A stretch of DNA of 64,000 nucleotides from Arthrobacter glacialis (GCF_002909445.1 NZ_PPXC01000007.1:124001-188000), one strand, 5' to 3'. Numbered from the stretch's first letter, positions 38,414-48,334 are shown. Translations and numbers: made by a program. Notes: generated by a model from the letters alone, not told the origin.

Positions 38414-40378
38414 TTGAGCCACTCCGGTATCAACCTCAACAACATTGACCCGAACGTCCGCCCCCAGGATGACCTATTCGCCCACGTCAACGGTGCGTGG
38501 CTTGAGGCGGAGGTCATTCCGGAGGACCGGGCACTGACAGGCTCTTTCATCACCTTGCGGGACACTTCCGAAGCCGCCGTGAAGGCCATCATTGAACATG
38601 CCAGCACGCAGGCGGGCAATCCTGAGGCAACGGACGCCGAGCTGGCCGCCAAAATTGGTGAGCTGTATGCCGACTTCATGGATGAAGGCACCATCGAGTC
38701 CGCCGGCGCAACTCCCCTGGCCCCCCTCTTGGCGGCGATCGATGGCGCAGACTCCATTGCCGCCGTCGTGCGTCTGATGGGCGAACTGGACAGGACAGGT
38801 GGCAGCACACTTTTTGGCGCCTATGTGAACAACGACGCCGGAAATCCGGACCGCGCGCTGCTGCACCTTTTCCAGTCTGGTCTGGGACTGCCCGACGAGT
38901 CGTACTACCGTGAGGAGAAGTTTGCTCCCATTCGGGAGGCCTACGTGGCGCACGTGCAAAAGATGCTGGAGCTGGCAGGTGTTGGCGATGCCGCCGCGAA
39001 GGCCCCGCGCATCATGGCGTTGGAAACGGAGATTGCCGCCACACACTGGGACAAGGTGACCCTGCGTGATCCGCAGAAGACCTACAACCTCATGGGCAGG
39101 GACGAGGTGCTGGCCCTGTTGCCAGCACTTCAATGGTGGCTTGATGCCCTCGGCGTCAGCGCAGCACAAGGTGCGGAGCTGGTGGTTGCAACCCCCGATT
39201 TCTTCTCCGGCCAGCAGGCGCTTTTGGTTCAGGACCGTTGTGCCGATTGGCAGGCCTGGTTGAGCATGCGCACCATTTCCACCCTGGCCCCGTACCTGTC
39301 CAAGGACTTTGTGGACACCAACTTTGCCTTCTATGGCACTACGCTCAGCGGCACACCGGCCATCCGGGACCGCTGGAAGCGCGGCGTTGCCCTCGTGGAA
39401 GGTGTGTTGGGCGAGGCTGTGGGACAGCTGTACGTGGCAGAACACTTCCCGGAATCCCACAAGGCCCACATGGAAGCCCTCGTGGCTAACCTGATCGAGG
39501 CGTACCGGATCAGCATTGTGGGGCTGGCCTGGATGAGCCAGGAAACCAAGGAAAAGGCGCTGGAGAAGCTGGCCGCGTTCACCCCCAAGATCGGCTACCC
39601 GGCCAAGTGGCGCGACTATAGTGATCTGAAAATTGTGGCCGGTGATTTGCTGGGCAACATTGAGCGCAGCAACGCCTTTGAGCTGTCCCGCCAGCTCAAC
39701 AAGATCGGGGCCCCCATTGACCGCGACGAATGGTTCATGACACCCCAGACCGTCAACGCCTATTACAACCCCACCATGAACGAGGTTGTTTTCCCGGCAG
39801 CCATCCTGCAGCCGCCGTTCTTTGACGCGCAGGCCGACGACGCCGCCAACTACGGTGGCATTGGCGCGGTCATTGGCCACGAAATTGGTCACGGCTTTGA
39901 CGACCAGGGTTCCCAGTTTGACGGCACGGGCGCCCTGCGCAACTGGTGGAGCGATGACGACAGGACAGCCTTCGAGGCCCTGACGGCCAAGCTGGTGGAG
40001 CAGTACAACGCGCTCTCCCCCATGGCCGCCCCCGACGAGTTCGTCAACGGGGAACTGACCCTGGGTGAGAATATTGGCGACCTGGGCGGCCTTGCCATCG
40101 GCTTCAAGGCGTACCAGATCAGTCTCGACGGCGCCGAGCCGGCCGTCATTGACGGTCTCAGCGGCGCGCAGCGGTTCTTCTTCTCCTGGGCCGAATGCTG
40201 GCGTACCAAGATCCGCCGTGAGGAGGCCGTGCGTCGCCTGACGGTTGATCCGCACTCCCCCGCGGAACTTCGGTGCAACGCAGTTGTCAGCAATCTTGAC
40301 GCGTTCCACGAAGCGTTCGGCACCAGCCCGGAGGACAAGATGTGGCGCGAACCGGGCGACCGCGTTTCGATCTGGTAG
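38414..40378 (+). CDS. pepO: M13 family zinc metallopeptidase (PepO/neprilysin-like)
   Basis: This protein of about 654 residues has the neprilysin-type active site: VIGHEIGHGFDDQG with the HExxH zinc ligands, followed by the LTLGENIGDLGG motif with the third ligand, plus NAYYNPTMNEVVFPAAIL before it. The start is not obvious because no ATG is in frame. I chose a TTG that follows GAAGGGGA and leads into GINLNNIDPNVRPQDDLFAHVNG, where the family begins; a TTG at 38357 is also open. There is no signal peptide, so it is probably cytoplasmic. Confidence 0.9.
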   Translation: MSHSGINLNNIDPNVRPQDDLFAHVNGAWLEAEVIPEDRALTGSFITLRDTSEAAVKAIIEHASTQAGNPEATDAELAAKIGELYADFMDEGTIESAGATPLAPLLAAIDGADSIAAVVRLMGELDRTGGSTLFGAYVNNDAGNPDRALLHLFQSGLGLPDESYYREEKFAPIREAYVAHVQKMLELAGVGDAAAKAPRIMALETEIAATHWDKVTLRDPQKTYNLMGRDEVLALLPALQWWLDALGVSAAQGAELVVATPDFFSGQQALLVQDRCADWQAWLSMRTISTLAPYLSKDFVDTNFAFYGTTLSGTPAIRDRWKRGVALVEGVLGEAVGQLYVAEHFPESHKAHMEALVANLIEAYRISIVGLAWMSQETKEKALEKLAAFTPKIGYPAKWRDYSDLKIVAGDLLGNIERSNAFELSRQLNKIGAPIDRDEWFMTPQTVNAYYNPTMNEVVFPAAILQPPFFDAQADDAANYGGIGAVIGHEIGHGFDDQGSQFDGTGALRNWWSDDDRTAFEALTAKLVEQYNALSPMAAPDEFVNGELTLGENIGDLGGLAIGFKAYQISLDGAEPAVIDGLSGAQRFFFSWAECWRTKIRREEAVRRLTVDPHSPAELRCNAVVSNLDAFHEAFGTSPEDKMWREPGDRVSIW

Positions 40379-40392
40379 AACTTGAGTTAAAT

Positions 40393-40464
40393 AACTGAGG
40401 CGTTGTTACTGCCGGTGACTACCGGCAGTAACAACGCCTCAGTTGTTATGCGCCTCAGTTGTTA
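40393..40464. terminator. Perfect 24-bp hairpin between pepO and the LCP gene, with partial extra copy
   Basis: The arms 40393-40416 and 40421-40444 are exact complements around GACT. A 14-base piece of the right arm and its flank (CGCCTCAGTTGTTA) is repeated at 40451-40464. The position between converging genes suggests a bidirectional terminator. Confidence 0.85.
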
Positions 40465-40474
40465 AGCGCTCGAC

Positions 40475-42058
40475 CTAGAACGTGTAGTAGTACGGGTTCA
40501 CTCTCAGGCACTCGCCGCCCTGATCAGCCGTACTGGCAACAATGTCCGCCGGCACCACGATCTTGCCAAATTCAGTGCCGGAGACCCAGTCAGCGCCCAC
40601 CACCAAGCTCACGCCCGAGATGGTTGGATCGGATTTCACCGCCGTTGCCGGCAGATTGAACAGCTTGGCAACATCGGCGGCAACATCAGCCATCTCGGGA
40701 CCGTAGAGCACCTGTGACTCTGCCCTGGATGGTACGTCGCCCGCCTGCCATGAGCTGTTGAAGCCCGCCTGGGCCAAGGCCTGAACGATCTCCACTGTGC
40801 GTCCAACCACTGCTGAGGCGTTGGTGACGCTGACGGGTTGAATGGCCTTGTCATAAGCCGGAGCTGCTGGCGCAGCGGGCTCCGCGGTAACAGGAGCCGG
40901 TGTTGCCCCGGAAGTTTCTGCCGCAGCGGTGCTGGGTGCCGGCGTTGGCGCCGGCGTCAGGGCCTTGTCGTTGCGCAGGGCCGCGAAGAACTGGCCAGCC
41001 TCCGGCTGCTTGAGCTGCACCCGGTTGGGATCGCCCGAGTAGGCCTCATTGGGCACCGTCACAAAGGAAATCTGGGCCAAGTCAATCTTTGCCAACCTAT
41101 TGGCGATGCCGATCATGGCCGGAATATTGGCCAGGCCCTCATCAATAGTCAAATTCTTGGTCACCACATCCGCCAAGTTGTACAACTGGGGCAGATTGGT
41201 CAGTGTGCCCTCGCTCTTGACCTTGCGGACCATGGAGCCGAGGAAGTATTGCTGGGCCTTGATCCGGTCCAGGTCGCTGGCATCGCCGAATGCGTGCCGC
41301 GTGCGGAGGAACGCCAAGGCCTGCTCGCCCTTGATCAGGCTCTTGCCGGCGGCCAGTTTGAGGAATGAACCGTTCACGTCGTACATGGCGTGGTCAACAC
41401 ACACCTCCACACCGCCCAAGGCGTTGGAGAGTTCCTTCACGGCTGTGAAGTCAGCCAGCATGAAGTGGTCAATGGTCAGGCCCGTGATGTCATTGATGGC
41501 GGCAACGGTGCAACCGGGCCCCGCATCCAGTGCTGCATTGAGTTGCCCGCTGGGCGAGCCGGGAACAATGTCACCGCCGCCGGCTGGCTTGCAGTCGGGG
41601 ATGGGCACCATCAAGTCGCGCGGGAAACTTGACACGGAGACCCGGCTGTTGTCTGCGGAGATGTCCATGAGCAGCATCACATCCGATTTACCCTCACCGG
41701 CCGAGTCATCGGCAGTGCCGTAGTCGCTGTTCTTGCCGGCACGGGTATCTGTGCCCAGGATCAGAATTTGCATTGAGCCGGTATCTTCAACCGGCGACTT
41801 GGTGGAATTGGGATCGGTCAGCCCGGCGTTCAAGGGTGCCGTGGTGACATTGTTTTGCAGCTTGTAAAACAGCAACCCAGCGGTTCCTGCACCCAAGACA
41901 AGGGCGCCGGAAAGCGTCACAGCAGTAATTCGCAACCAGAGGGGTGCCTTGCGGTGCGGCCGGTAGTGCCGGCCTACCGGCTCGTCATTTTCGATCGGTT
42001 TTTTCCGTGGGGTGCCGGCAGTACTAGCTGCCCCCGATTCGGCACGGCGTCGCCCCAT
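40475..42058 (-). CDS. LytR-CpsA-Psr (LCP) family protein with LytR_C domain
   Basis: LCP enzymes attach glycopolymers such as teichoic acids or arabinogalactan to peptidoglycan. This protein of about 527 residues has a cytoplasmic basic start, one membrane helix (ITAVTLSGALVLGAGTAGLLF) and the LCP core (LILGTDTRAG, SDVMLLMDIS, SFPRDLMVPIP, YNLADVV). An Ala/Pro/Thr-rich linker (about 385-420) leads to a C-terminal LytR_C domain (about 425-527). The ATG follows GAAAGG. Two LCP landmarks, the arginine-bearing FPRD and FLRTRH segments, are intact. Confidence 0.93.
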   Translation of the reverse strand: MGRRRAESGAASTAGTPRKKPIENDEPVGRHYRPHRKAPLWLRITAVTLSGALVLGAGTAGLLFYKLQNNVTTAPLNAGLTDPNSTKSPVEDTGSMQILILGTDTRAGKNSDYGTADDSAGEGKSDVMLLMDISADNSRVSVSSFPRDLMVPIPDCKPAGGGDIVPGSPSGQLNAALDAGPGCTVAAINDITGLTIDHFMLADFTAVKELSNALGGVEVCVDHAMYDVNGSFLKLAAGKSLIKGEQALAFLRTRHAFGDASDLDRIKAQQYFLGSMVRKVKSEGTLTNLPQLYNLADVVTKNLTIDEGLANIPAMIGIANRLAKIDLAQISFVTVPNEAYSGDPNRVQLKQPEAGQFFAALRNDKALTPAPTPAPSTAAAETSGATPAPVTAEPAAPAAPAYDKAIQPVSVTNASAVVGRTVEIVQALAQAGFNSSWQAGDVPSRAESQVLYGPEMADVAADVAKLFNLPATAVKSDPTISGVSLVVGADWVSGTEFGKIVVPADIVASTADQGGECLRVNPYYYTF

Positions 42059-42189
42059 GTATAAACCTTTCAAGATGAACATTAACTCTGACGAGTTTAG
42101 CCGCGAATTCTGGGAGCAACCCCTACGCCACACACTGATCAGGGCAGAAGTGGCGGCCGAACGACGACCGCCACTTCACAAAGAGCTAA

Positions 42190-43158
42190 TTAAAAACCAA
42201 GTTTAACAAGCTGTTTCGGGTCTCGCTGCCAGTCCTTGGCAACCTTGACATGCAGGTCCAAATAGATTTTGGTTCCCAGCAAAGCTTCAATGCCCTTGCG
42301 CGCATTGGTGCCCACTTCACGCAACCTGGCGCCACCTTTGCCAATAATGATGGCCTTCTGCGAGGGTCGCTCCACATAGAGGTTAACGCGCACATCCAAC
42401 ATGGGGTTATCTTCGCTGCGTCCCTCACGGGGGATGATCTCCTCGACCACAACTGCCAGGGAGTGCGGCAGTTCATCGCGCACACCCTCCAAGGCGGCTT
42501 CACGAATCAGCTCCGCCACCATGACAGCCTCAGGCTCGTCCGTGAGTTCGCCATCCGGGTACAAGGCCGGGGACAGCGGCAAGTATTCGGCAAAGACGGT
42601 GGCCAGCGTGTTGACCTGGAAGTCTTCAACGGCAGAGACGGGCACGACGGCGGCGAAGCCCCTTTCGCCGATGACCTCGCGGCCCAGCTTCTCAACAGCA
42701 ATGAGCTGGTCCGTCACCGCTTGGCGGTCCACCGTGTCAGTTTTGGTCACGATCGCGATGACCGGCTTGTTGCCGCCCACTTGACCCAACTGGGTGGCAA
42801 TGAAACGGTCGCCGGGGCCAATCTTTTCATTGGCAGGCAGGCAGAACCCAATAACATCAACCTCTGAGAGAGTGTCCGCCACCAGGTCATTGAGGCGCTT
42901 TCCCAACAGGGTGCGCGGCCTGTGCAGCCCTGGAGTGTCCACCAAAACCAGCTGGAACGTGTCCCGGTGCACAATTCCGCGAATCGTGTGGCGGGTGGTC
43001 TGTGGCTTGGCGGAGGTGATGGCAACCTTTTGTCCCACCAATGCGTTGGTCAACGTGGACTTGCCAGCGTTGGGGCGTCCCGCAAGAACAGCAAAACCTG
43101 CCCGGAACCCCTCACCCTTGGCTTCAATTAAGGCTAACTTGCCTTTGGACTTACTCAT
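42190..43158 (-). CDS. era: GTPase Era
   Basis: Era helps 30S ribosomal subunit assembly by binding 16S rRNA. This protein of about 322 residues has the G-motifs GRPNAGKST, DTPGLHRP and TKTD, and a C-terminal KH domain (VERPSQKAIIIGKGGARLREVG). The ATG is preceded by GGAG and overlaps the end of the CBS-domain gene by eight bases. It is the last gene of the phoH-ybeY-CBS-era operon. Confidence 0.96.
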   Translation of the reverse strand: MSKSKGKLALIEAKGEGFRAGFAVLAGRPNAGKSTLTNALVGQKVAITSAKPQTTRHTIRGIVHRDTFQLVLVDTPGLHRPRTLLGKRLNDLVADTLSEVDVIGFCLPANEKIGPGDRFIATQLGQVGGNKPVIAIVTKTDTVDRQAVTDQLIAVEKLGREVIGERGFAAVVPVSAVEDFQVNTLATVFAEYLPLSPALYPDGELTDEPEAVMVAELIREAALEGVRDELPHSLAVVVEEIIPREGRSEDNPMLDVRVNLYVERPSQKAIIIGKGGARLREVGTNARKGIEALLGTKIYLDLHVKVAKDWQRDPKQLVKLGF

Positions 43159-44515
43159 GATCACTCCTGTGGTCTTGCTGGGTGGGGTTGGCAGCCGCCG
43201 CTGTGCCGCCGTCGTGCTTGAATTTTGTTACATACTGACTGCTAATACTGCCATTGTGGGCCGGTTCCACGACGCTGGCAATGACATGGCTGACGCGGTT
43301 GCGTGATGCTTCCATGCGATCGGCCACCAACAGGATGCCGTTAACGTCAACGCTGCTGCCCAGGGAAGGGATCTTGCCAAGATGCTTGGCCAGGAACCCG
43401 CCCACGGTGTCCACCTCGTCGTCGTCGATGTCCTTGCCGAACAGTTCGCCCAGTTCATCAACAGCCATGCGGGCACTGATCCGGTACTTGTTTTCGCCAA
43501 GCTTTTGCACCTCTGGGGAGACCAAGTCATATTCATCGGCGATCTCGCCAACAATTTCCTCGATCAAATCCTCCAAGGTGACAAGTCCGGCTGTTCCACC
43601 GTACTCATCAACCACAATGGCCACGTGGGTGGATTCCTGTTGGAGTTCCTTGAGCAGGTCATCCACCGGCTTGGATTCGGGCACATAGCGCACGCTGCGG
43701 GCCAATTGGTCCACCCGGGGGCGGGCGTCAGCGACAGAGTGCCGGTAGAGGCTGGCCACCAAGTCCTTCAGGTACAAGATGCCCAGAATGTGGTCACTGC
43801 TCTCACCAATAACCGGGATGCGGGAGAACCCCGAGGCCAGGAATGCTTCCAACGCCTCTTCCAGGGTGGCGTCCTGTTCAATGCTCAGGATGTCAGTGCG
43901 TGGCACCATGACGGCACGGACCATTGTCTCGCCCAAGTCAAAAACGCTGTGGATCAGGTCAGCTTCACTATCCTCGATCATCTCAGACTCACTGGCGCGG
44001 TCAACGAACTCACGGAATTCCTCCTCGCTGACAAAGGATTCATCCCTCGTGGGTGCGTCCTTGGAGAACAGGGCACCCACCCGGATGAGCCAATGCGGCA
44101 CCGGTCCCAAAATGCGAGTCAGGAAATGTACCAGCCAGGCGGTGCGGCCCACCAGCGAGGTGGCGTAGAGCCGGCCCAATCGGCGCGGTGAAACACCCAC
44201 CATCACGAAGCCAAGCACTGCCATGACCCCCGTGGCCACCAGCCCGGCCAACCATTCGTTGCCCAGCAGTCGGACCAGGAAAAGCGCTACGGCAATGGCG
44301 GCCGCCATCTCGCACCAGACCCGCCAAAAACGCAGGGCGTTCAGGTGTGCCATGGGATCGGCAAGGATTTTCAACAGGGACGTGCCACGCCCATGGGCGG
44401 CCACGGTTTCGGCGTCGTGGCGGGGAAAGAAGTTCAGCGCTGATTCAATCGCGGACAGCAAAGCCGCGATGGCCATGAAAACCAAGCCCATGACCGGCAA
44501 AACAACAAGCATCAC
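43151..44515 (-). CDS. CNNM/CorC-type CBS-domain membrane protein (hemolysin family)
   Basis: This 454-residue protein has an N-terminal CNNM membrane domain (about 1-150), a pair of CBS domains (MVPRTDILSIEQDATLEEAL; VDDLLKELQQESTHVAIVVDEYGGTAGLVTLEDLIEEIVGEI) and a C-terminal CorC_HlyC domain (about 360-430). Such proteins take part in magnesium or cobalt transport or efflux; the hemolysin name is historical. It overlaps ybeY by four bases and era by eight, so it is cotranslated with both. Confidence 0.93.
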   Translation of the reverse strand: MMLVVLPVMGLVFMAIAALLSAIESALNFFPRHDAETVAAHGRGTSLLKILADPMAHLNALRFWRVWCEMAAAIAVALFLVRLLGNEWLAGLVATGVMAVLGFVMVGVSPRRLGRLYATSLVGRTAWLVHFLTRILGPVPHWLIRVGALFSKDAPTRDESFVSEEEFREFVDRASESEMIEDSEADLIHSVFDLGETMVRAVMVPRTDILSIEQDATLEEALEAFLASGFSRIPVIGESSDHILGILYLKDLVASLYRHSVADARPRVDQLARSVRYVPESKPVDDLLKELQQESTHVAIVVDEYGGTAGLVTLEDLIEEIVGEIADEYDLVSPEVQKLGENKYRISARMAVDELGELFGKDIDDDEVDTVGGFLAKHLGKIPSLGSSVDVNGILLVADRMEASRNRVSHVIASVVEPAHNGSISSQYVTKFKHDGGTAAAANPTQQDHRSDHE

Positions 44516-44985
44516 TTCATTGTCTCCCGGGGGGCTTCCTTGCCCAGGAAGCTGGAGAGCAGCTCACGCTGAATCCCAAACATCTCTTCCTTTTCCTCCG
44601 GTTCACGGTGGTCGTAACCCATCAGGTGCAGCATGCCGTGCGTTGTCAGCAACAGCAATTCTTCTTCCATGGAATGGCCAGCAGTAACGGCCTGCTCCTG
44701 GGCAACCACGGGGCACAAAACAATGTCGCCCAGAAGTCCGGCGGGGGTAGGTGCAGCGGCACTGCCGGGGCGAAGTTCATCCATGGGGAAGGAGAGAACA
44801 TCTGTGGGCCCGGGTTCATCCATCCACTCAATGTGAAGTTTTTCCATAGTGTCCACGTCGGCCAAGATAATGGACACCTCCGTTTGGGGGTGGATAAACA
44901 TGGCAGTGAGGATGTGCTTGACGAGCTTGATCAGCTCTTCCTGGCGCACGTCCACACCTGATTCATTGTTGATTTCGATGCTCAT
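44512..44985 (-). CDS. ybeY: rRNA maturation endoribonuclease YbeY
   Basis: YbeY is a zinc-dependent RNase needed for 16S rRNA 3'-end processing and ribosome quality control. The 157-residue protein has the metal motif HGMLHLMGYDH near the C-terminus and PTDVLSFPMDE in the middle. It overlaps phoH upstream and the CBS gene downstream (ATGA-type). Confidence 0.96.
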   Translation of the reverse strand: MSIEINNESGVDVRQEELIKLVKHILTAMFIHPQTEVSIILADVDTMEKLHIEWMDEPGPTDVLSFPMDELRPGSAAAPTPAGLLGDIVLCPVVAQEQAVTAGHSMEEELLLLTTHGMLHLMGYDHREPEEKEEMFGIQRELLSSFLGKEAPRETMK

Positions 44986-46055
44986 CTGGAGGTGCTTTCC
45001 TTGGCTTTTGGGGGGCTGGGTTGGGTTTCATCCCAGGAGTTGTAGGCGCTGACTATGGCGCCCACCAGGCGGTGCCGGACTACGTCCTCGGCATCCAGGA
45101 GGGCAAAGTGAATGTCATCCACGCCCTCCAAAATTTCTTTCACGACACGCAGCCCCGACTTGCTTCCGGCCGGGAGGTCCACCTGCGTGATGTCTCCTGT
45201 GACAACAATTCGGGAACCAAATCCCAGCCGTGTCAGGAACATCTTCATTTGTTGGGGTGTGGTGTTTTGGGCCTCATCCAAAATGATGAAGGCGTCGTTA
45301 AGCGTGCGTCCGCGCATGTAGGCCAGCGGTGCCACTTCAATGGTGCCGGCAGCCATGAGGCGTTGAATGGTCTCTGGATCCATCATCTCGTGCAGGGCGT
45401 CATAGAGAGGGCGCAGATACGGATCAATCTTGTCGTTCAAGGTTCCTGGCAGGAAGCCTAGACGCTCCCCCGCCTCCACGGCCGGGCGCGTGAGTATGAT
45501 GCGGCTGACATCCTTGCGCTGCAGGGCTTGGACAGCCTTGGCCATGGCCAAGTAGGTTTTGCCTGTTCCGGCCGGCCCAATCCCGAAGACCACCGTGTTC
45601 CTGTCAATGGCATCAACATAGAGCTTTTGATTGGCAGTCTTGGGGCGAATGGTCCGCCCCCGGCTGGAGAGGATGTCATAGCTGAGAATATCCACCACGG
45701 AAGAATCCGGGCGGGTCTTGAGCATGGTCACCAACTGCTCCCACACACTGGCACTCATGGGGCTGTTGTGCGCCACCATGCCCCGGGCTTCCTCCATGAG
45801 GTGCATGATCCGCGGCACCATGGCCGCAGGCCCTGTAATGGAAAGAACGTTTCCACGGGCAAGAAAACTCACTTGGGGGTAAAGGGATTCAACAACGCGC
45901 AGGCCCTCATCCTCGGCACCCAACGCCGCCACCATTTGCTCAGTGGAGTGAAAATGCACCACTTCGGTGCGTGTTCCGTCAACGGAATGCGGAAAGTGCC
46001 GCCCCGGACCCTCATCAGGATAAGAATCGTGGCGGTGCGCTGTTGTCTCTGCCAT
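44982..46055 (-). CDS. phoH: PhoH family ATPase
   Basis: This protein of about 357 residues has a Walker A motif GPAGTGKT, a Walker B region (FIILDEAQNTTPQQM), and GSRIVVTGDITQVDLP. Its N-terminal part matches bacterial PhoH-like proteins, which are RNA-associated ATPases often linked to YbeY. The ATG was chosen for the AAGG upstream; an in-frame ATG 54 bases earlier is possible. First gene of the operon leading to era. Confidence 0.94.
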   Translation of the reverse strand: MAETTAHRHDSYPDEGPGRHFPHSVDGTRTEVVHFHSTEQMVAALGAEDEGLRVVESLYPQVSFLARGNVLSITGPAAMVPRIMHLMEEARGMVAHNSPMSASVWEQLVTMLKTRPDSSVVDILSYDILSSRGRTIRPKTANQKLYVDAIDRNTVVFGIGPAGTGKTYLAMAKAVQALQRKDVSRIILTRPAVEAGERLGFLPGTLNDKIDPYLRPLYDALHEMMDPETIQRLMAAGTIEVAPLAYMRGRTLNDAFIILDEAQNTTPQQMKMFLTRLGFGSRIVVTGDITQVDLPAGSKSGLRVVKEILEGVDDIHFALLDAEDVVRHRLVGAIVSAYNSWDETQPSPPKAKESTSR

Positions 46056-46399
46056 AATTTCGGCCTTCCTAGCCTGAAATCGCTCCTCGAGTTTGCCGGT
46101 GGTCACCACCGAATTTCGTGCCGCTTATACCTGTTACTGATTCTAATGCACAGCCCCAACAACGCGGCCCATAACCTCAGTGATGCTTGATCACATTTTT
46201 GTGCCATATGTCGGGAAAAGTATTTCGATACGGTTTCAGTTCGCTCCACAGGGCCATAAACCGGACATCGGGGTTCCCTGTTGTGCCAAGCTTGAACAGG
46301 TCCAAGGAACTGTGGGGAACCTTGACTCAGCCCCGTTCAGGGACGGTCGTGAGAACGTACCGCCCTCCACATACCAACAGACCAGCGAGACAGTTCCCC

Positions 46400-47398
46400 A
46401 TGGCCTCACCCTCCACCGCCCTGCCAGGACGCCACGGCGCGCCCGGTTCCGGGGCCCGTCGGGAACGCCGCGCCAGCAGACGTTTCCCCGCGGTGGACGG
46501 CCTGGCCATCATTGGCCTTTCCTTGACACTGGCACTGACGGGTTGCACGGAGAAGATCAGTGAGCAGGACGATGTCACGATGCCCACAAGCACTGGCTCG
46601 ACCGCCTCAACACTGGTGACAAGTGCTCCCTTGGAGACGGCCACAGCCGCGCAAACACTTCCTGTCTATTGGCTGGGGCGCAGCAACGACGACGTGTTTT
46701 TGTTCCGGGAGTTCTTCCCCACGGCTGCAACCGACGACCCCATTGTCGCCGCGTTGCACACCATGATGAGCGCCAAACCCAGCGACCAGGACTATTTTTC
46801 GCTGTGGAACACACCGAGCCGGCTTGGGGCGTCCGTTTCCGCCAAGAACGTGATTACCCTTGACGTCTCGGCCGATGCCTTTGGGCAAAAAATGGATCAG
46901 GGAATCGCCGACCGCTCCGTGTCCCAGCTGGTGTACACCGCCACGGCGGCTGCTGCCATGGCCGGACTCATTGATGCCTCCAGCGCTGTGCAGGTCACCG
47001 TCCTTGTTGACGGACATACTGGTTTCAACGCTTTTGGCCACGTGCCGCTGGACAAACCTCTGACCCGCAATCCGGCATTTGTTGCGCCCGTCTGGATCAT
47101 TGACCCCGCCAACGGTTCCACCTACCGCACCCTTCCGCTGAAGGTCAAAGGCCAGGGCGTCTCGCCTACGGGAACCCTTGCCTGGTCGTTGTCCCATGTG
47201 AAGGGCGGCGAAGTCTCCGACACTTATATGACCGGTACCGTGTCCATACCTCAGGGCCCCAACGAACTGGGGGAATTCAACTTCAACCTTGTTCCCCCGC
47301 CAGGCAGCTACCAGCTGTCCGTCTACATTGTGGACCCGCTGGTGCCGGGGCGGCAGCTCGGTTTGGACAACAAGATCGTCACCATCAGCCAACCCTAA
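46400..47398 (+). CDS. Lipoprotein with GerMN and Gmad2-like domains
   Basis: This protein of about 332 residues is opposite in strand to its neighbours. A basic start is followed by a hydrophobic segment and a lipobox (LALTGC, cysteine near 49). A GerMN domain follows (YWLGRSNDDVFLFREFF to ITLDVSADAF, SQLVYTATAAA, VQVTVLVDG), then a C-terminal immunoglobulin-like domain (PVWIIDPANGSTY, GTVSIP, GSYQLSVYIVDP) as in Gmad2. In other actinobacteria GerMN lipoproteins sit near LCP or two-component genes. Start is uncertain: no strong ribosome-binding site, and the frame is open to 46187. Confidence 0.82.
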   Translation: MASPSTALPGRHGAPGSGARRERRASRRFPAVDGLAIIGLSLTLALTGCTEKISEQDDVTMPTSTGSTASTLVTSAPLETATAAQTLPVYWLGRSNDDVFLFREFFPTAATDDPIVAALHTMMSAKPSDQDYFSLWNTPSRLGASVSAKNVITLDVSADAFGQKMDQGIADRSVSQLVYTATAAAAMAGLIDASSAVQVTVLVDGHTGFNAFGHVPLDKPLTRNPAFVAPVWIIDPANGSTYRTLPLKVKGQGVSPTGTLAWSLSHVKGGEVSDTYMTGTVSIPQGPNELGEFNFNLVPPPGSYQLSVYIVDPLVPGRQLGLDNKIVTISQP

Positions 47399-47407
47399 AG
47401 AGCAGCA

Positions 47408-47549
47408 AGCTGTGGGAGCGGTTGTTGGGCCCACGCGCCCGAGGGTCCCCTAAGTCCAGACGCGCCAGCGGCTGCACTTAGGGAGGGCGTGGGTGGATCC
47501 GCAACCGCGAGGGCCCCGCGGCGAGCTTGCGAGCTGTGGGAGCGGTTGT
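47408..47549. repeat. 18-bp direct repeats flanking a small inverted repeat
   Basis: AGCTGTGGGAGCGGTTGT occurs at 47408-47425 and 47532-47549, flanking about 106 bases that contain an 8-bp inverted repeat (CCCTAAGT/ACTTAGGG, 47448-47483). The block lies between the converging lipoprotein and rsmE genes. It might be a small repeat element or a duplicated terminator remnant. Confidence 0.7.
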
Positions 47550-47552
47550 GGC

Positions 47553-48329
47553 CTACCAGCGGCCCAGTTCTTGGCTGAGCAGTACCACTGCGGCCGGTCC
47601 GGCCGTGGAGGATCTCAACACGTGATGACCCAACAGGGCGGTCTGCGCCCCTGCTTGGCGGAACGCGTGCACCTCTGCGTCGCTCATGCCGCCTTCCGGG
47701 CCCACGATCATCAGAAGCTGCAAGGGTGCGGGCGATTCTGTGGGCGCCTGTGCAGCCGTCCAGGCACGAGCCACCACAGCCAGTGATTCGGTGGCGTCTT
47801 CATGCAGGATCAGGGCGAGGTCGGCCGCCTTGATCAGTTCGCAGATGCCGGCGGTACCGACCAGCGCACCGACCTGTGGAATGGTGGCCCGACGGGCTTG
47901 TTTGGCCGCGGCAGCAACCACCTGGCGCCACTTCTCCGGGCCCTTGACTGCCTTGTCCATTTTCCATCGCACAATGGATCGCTCAGCTTGCCACGGAACT
48001 ACGGCATCAATTCCCAGCTCGGTGGCGGTTTCGATGGCCAGTTCATCCCTGTCCCCCTTGGCCAGCGCCTGAATCAGCGTGAACTGAACGTTGTGCGCGG
48101 GTTCGGCCATAACGGCAGCAACCTCAACGTTCAGCACACCCTTCTCGGCTCCGGTGACTGAACAGACAAGACGCAACCCTGCGCCGTCGCACACGTCAAC
48201 GGGCTCACCGACAGTGAGCCGCTTGACGGTGACGGCATGTTTGCCCTCGGCACCATCCAAGGAAAACGTGGCACCCGGGCCGAGACCGGCAAGTTCGGCG
48301 GGCGTGGCATAGAAGACAGGGTTGCTCAT
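47553..48329 (-). CDS. rsmE: 16S rRNA (uracil-1498-N3)-methyltransferase
   Basis: RsmE methylates U1498 of 16S rRNA. This 258-residue SPOUT enzyme has an N-terminal PUA-like barrel and the knot motif LLMIVGPEGGMSDAEVHAF, with LLGHHVLRSSTAGPAAV at the end (normally LGxRILRxETA). It follows dnaJ by five bases, as in most Gram-positives. Confidence 0.95.
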   Translation of the reverse strand: MSNPVFYATPAELAGLGPGATFSLDGAEGKHAVTVKRLTVGEPVDVCDGAGLRLVCSVTGAEKGVLNVEVAAVMAEPAHNVQFTLIQALAKGDRDELAIETATELGIDAVVPWQAERSIVRWKMDKAVKGPEKWRQVVAAAAKQARRATIPQVGALVGTAGICELIKAADLALILHEDATESLAVVARAWTAAQAPTESPAPLQLLMIVGPEGGMSDAEVHAFRQAGAQTALLGHHVLRSSTAGPAAVVLLSQELGRW

Positions 48330-48334
48330 GGGCG

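Noticed and set aside
38474-40309. 611-codon open frame on the minus strand opposite pepO
   Set aside because: It lies entirely within the M13 peptidase gene, has no recognisable domain, and its composition is that of a frame complementary to a GC-rich gene.
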